DNA of 8,815 nucleotides, taken from Planctomycetota bacterium (GTDB lineage: Bacteria; Planctomycetota; UBA1135; UBA2386). Shown here piece after piece: positions 7,290-8,815 of the stretch (the first letter of the stretch is position 1; the number at the start of each line of letters is the position of its first letter). Both the position numbers and the translations under genes were made by a program. The notes beneath the pieces are model-generated. The model was not told the DNA's origin. It worked only from the letters and a program-made list of their open reading frames with translations, and searched no databases. The DNA is taken from the NCBI GenBank assembly GCA_020425915.1, contig JAGQQZ010000695.1:1-8815 (forward strand). Reading direction: 5' to 3'.

Positions 7290-8027
7290 ACGACCGAGAC
7301 GTTCGTAGAGCTTCCCGAGTCGTTCGACGTCGTTGCGCGGCAAGACCGTCGCGGCCACGCCGACCGACTCCAACAGGACTCGGTCCCGCTCGTCGTCGAC
7401 GATCACGTTGCGCTCCACGACGAGCCCGCCGATCGTCGAATCCAGCCTGTTCAGCATCGCCGTGCGACTCGGCCAGGGTGACGCATCACCGAACACCATG
7501 AAGCGTCGCCCCAACCATGCGGCGATCGGCCCGAGTCCGCCCGGCGTGGCCGACAGACAGCAATCCGCGCAACGGACCGCGTCGTCGAGCGTCGTGCACG
7601 TTGCACCGCGCTCATCGACGAGTGTCCCACGATGGCACAGTGCGTCCGCCGGGTCGACGGAGACCACGGTCGGGATCCCGAGGCGGCCCGCCAACCACGG
7701 CAGTTGTACCGACGCCGCGGCACCGAACGCGATGCAGTGGACGACGTCGGGTGGATCGTCCCGACACAACTCCATGAGTCGTGTCTCGCTCGACAGCTCG
7801 AAGATCCGAGCGAGCGCGGATCGAAACGGCGGGACGGTCGTTCGCACCGAGCAGAACTCCACTCCGGACGGAGGGCACGGCTCGTCCTGCTCACGATCGA
7901 GGACGCACAGCCAACGAACACGGTGCGAGCCCACGAGCCGACCGGCGATCGCCATCGCCGCCGCCGCGCTCGGATGCTGACGCCCGTCGACTGCACGACC
8001 GCTGACCAAGACGATGTCCACCCGCAC
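7281..8027 (-). CDS. short GT4-like glycosyltransferase-family protein with cysteine cluster
   Basis: From GTG 8027 the protein has 248 residues. It begins with a Rossmann-type strand (MRVDIVLVSGR). The core PPDVVHCIAFGAAASVQLPWL (92-112), followed by GIPTVVSVDP, matches the N-terminal GT-B domain of family-4 glycosyltransferases, in which a 'P-D-V-V-H' strand precedes 'R-x-L-G-I-P-x-V-x-x-x-x-D'. Then comes a cysteine set: C131-HRGTLV, C144, C153, C156 and C157. It recalls the 'C-x-R-G-x-L...G-x-x-C...R-C-x-x-C' segment seen in many GT4 enzymes. The rest (about 90 residues) is too short for a normal nucleotide-sugar-binding C-terminal domain. It ends VERLGKLYERLGRSE, similar to GT4 tails. 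The protein may be a compacted or non-catalytic relative. GTG 8021 is an alternative start. The frame stays open upstream to 8576, but that part is antisense to the next gene and low in complexity. The 3' end overlaps the LysR-type gene by 9 bp. Confidence 0.65.
   Translation of the reverse strand: MRVDIVLVSGRAVDGRQHPSAAAAMAIAGRLVGSHRVRWLCVLDREQDEPCPPSGVEFCSVRTTVPPFRSALARIFELSSETRLMELCRDDPPDVVHCIAFGAAASVQLPWLAGRLGIPTVVSVDPADALCHRGTLVDERGATCTTLDDAVRCADCCLSATPGGLGPIAAWLGRRFMVFGDASPWPSRTAMLNRLDSTIGGLVVERNVIVDDERDRVLLESVGVAATVLPRNDVERLGKLYERLGRSE
7288..7304. repeat. short inverted repeat at the LysR-type gene stop
   Basis: GAACG (7288-7292) and CGTTC (7300-7304) are reverse complements around a 7-nt loop. 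They start within the TGA of the LysR-type gene and lie inside the end of the opposite-strand GT4-like gene. The stem is only 5 bp (6 with a T-G wobble) and has no T-run. It could be a weak transcript-end structure for the regulator or chance, since it is constrained by coding on the other strand. Confidence 0.25.
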
Positions 8028-8081
8028 GAACGTAGCGCGGTCCAGGCTGGAGTCACGACGCGCGATCGCGATGATGCTGCG
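8028..8081. promoter_or_regulatory. 54-bp divergent gap with a perfect 10-bp palindrome
   Basis: The gap separates the starts of the GT4-like gene (- strand) and the AddB-like gene (+ strand). It contains CGCGATCGCG (8061-8070), a perfect palindrome with the same core as the cyanobacterial HIP1 octamer. In this window it is one of many CGATCG sites, so it is not specific evidence of an operator. I see no sigma-70-type promoter elements and no Shine-Dalgarno site toward either gene. Confidence 0.25.
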
Positions 8082-8815
8082 ATGCACCCGCTGGTCCGCT
8101 TCCTGCTCGATCGACTGCCGCGCGCGTCCGACCTGCAGGAGACGGCGGTCGTGGCGCCGACCGCGGGTGCCGCCGCCGCGCTCCGCAGCGCGATCGTTCG
8201 CCACGGGCGCCCACTCGCCGGCGTGCACTTCGTCACCCCCCCGGCACTGGCCCGCATCGTGTGTGAGCGGCAGGGGTTCGCCTGCCCCGCAGATCGACCC
8301 GACCCGCTGGAAGAACGCGCGGTCCTGGCGCGCTGCATCGCTCGAGAACGCGGACCGTTGGCCACCTACGCGAGACGGTTCCCCGCAGCGCTGCGCGAAC
8401 TCGGCCGCGCCGTTCGAGAGTGGCAGGCCGCTGGCCAACCCGACGAGCGGGAAGACGAATGGCGGCGTGAGTTCGTCACGGTCGCGCGCCACTACACGGA
8501 CGCGATGCGCGGGTTCGCGACACGCACGGCGCTGTTCTCGTCCGCGCCCGAGAGCCTGCGTAGCGGCACGTACCACGGCCCGGGTCGCGTGCTCGTCGTC
8601 GGCCGTCGACCGGCGCGCGACCTCGACGCCTTGCTCGAGGCCCTCGCCGCGGCCGGCGCTGCGATCGACGAGTTCGAAGCGCTCACGGACGTCCCGCCAC
8701 CCGGCGAGCTGCGCTCGTGCAAGGATCCCGAGGCGGAGCTTCGCGCCGCCGCCAGCGACTGCCTCGACGCGACGCGTTCTGGCGTCGCGTACGAAGACTG
8801 CGTCGTCGCCGTTCC
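8082..8815 (+). CDS. N-terminal part of an AddB-like helicase/PD-(D/E)XK nuclease-type protein (3' end outside window)
   Basis: The frame from ATG 8082 stays open to the window end, giving 244 residues. The start MHPLVRFLLDRLPRASDLQ leads into a strand and glycine turn, TAVVAPTAGAAAALR (21-35). This resembles the first strand of AddB/RecC-like proteins in which the Walker A lysine has been lost. Further features of that group follow: GVHFVTPPALARIV, then a helix-rich stretch with EERAVLARCIARE and FPAALRELGRAVREWQAAG, a strand GRVLVVG, and DPEAELRAAASDCL (215-228), like the 'D-x-x-x-E-x-R' strand-helix of UvrD-type helicases. AddB works with AddA to process double-strand breaks for recombination. 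The diagnostic nuclease motif and any iron-sulfur cysteines would lie beyond the window, so the assignment rests on N-terminal resemblance. Two ATGs at 8071 and 8074 are out of frame. It is divergent from the GT4-like gene. Confidence 0.55.
   Translation, partial: MHPLVRFLLDRLPRASDLQETAVVAPTAGAAAALRSAIVRHGRPLAGVHFVTPPALARIVCERQGFACPADRPDPLEERAVLARCIARERGPLATYARRFPAALRELGRAVREWQAAGQPDEREDEWRREFVTVARHYTDAMRGFATRTALFSSAPESLRSGTYHGPGRVLVVGRRPARDLDALLEALAAAGAAIDEFEALTDVPPPGELRSCKDPEAELRAAASDCLDATRSGVAYEDCVVAV

Noticed and set aside
8061..8070. CGCGATCGCG as a specific operator or a cyanobacterial HIP1 element
   Set aside because: The CGATCG core occurs dozens of times in the window, mostly within genes, and nothing else suggests a cyanobacterium.
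8028..8576. Upstream extension of the GT4-like reading frame on the - strand
   Set aside because: It is antisense to the AddB-like gene, has a biased low-complexity composition, and the first Rossmann strand starts right at GTG 8027.
1..8815. Defence system, mobile element, CRISPR or phage island
   Set aside because: No transposase, integrase, repeat array, tRNA or toxin-antitoxin pair is visible, and composition looks even throughout. The AddB-like gene is a normal repair-type gene by itself.

Overview
The window is a gene-dense, high-GC stretch (roughly two-thirds G+C by eye) of what looks like an ordinary bacterial chromosome. It holds seven protein-coding genes, the first and last cut by the window edges. 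No RNA gene, insertion sequence, CRISPR array or phage gene is visible, and no intergenic stretch reaches 300 bp. A lipoprotein and a lysophospholipid-recycling fusion enzyme point to a diderm (Gram-negative-type) organism. Clear Shine-Dalgarno sites are missing at essentially every start. With the protein styles (a GT39-like membrane protein with a soluble tail, an LplT-PlsC-Aas fusion, a LysR-type regulator with a proline-rich turn), this makes a high-GC Planctomycetota-like lineage my best but weak guess.

Layout. 1-1865, + strand: the end of a polytopic membrane glycosyltransferase-like protein, an ABC transporter ATPase with no permease beside it, and a small lipoprotein. The gaps are short (24 bp and about 50 bp), so this may be one transcript. 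1959-2891, + strand: thioredoxin reductase (trxB). 2906-6319, - strand: a 1137-residue fusion of an LplT-like lysophospholipid flippase, a PlsC-type acyltransferase and an acyl-ACP/acyl-CoA synthetase-type AMP-binding domain. It converges on trxB, and a perfect 8-bp inverted repeat holds both stop codons. 6423-7289, + strand: a LysR-type regulator divergent from the fusion gene, with a 103-bp shared control region containing a 10-bp tandem repeat. 7281-8027, - strand: a short GT4-like protein with a cysteine cluster, whose 3' end overlaps the regulator by 9 bp. 8082-8815, + strand: the N-terminal third or so of an AddB-like (helicase/nuclease-type) protein that runs off the end.

How they may work together. 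The best-supported functional link is the fusion enzyme: flip lysophospholipid to the inner leaflet, activate a fatty acid and re-acylate, all in one chain. The divergent LysR-type gene is a plausible but unproven local regulator. The other genes look like unrelated housekeeping neighbours. The most unusual sequence-level signal is a strong excess of the palindrome CGATCG, with Asp codon choice in the + strand genes biased toward making GATC. I saw no convincing new multi-gene system.
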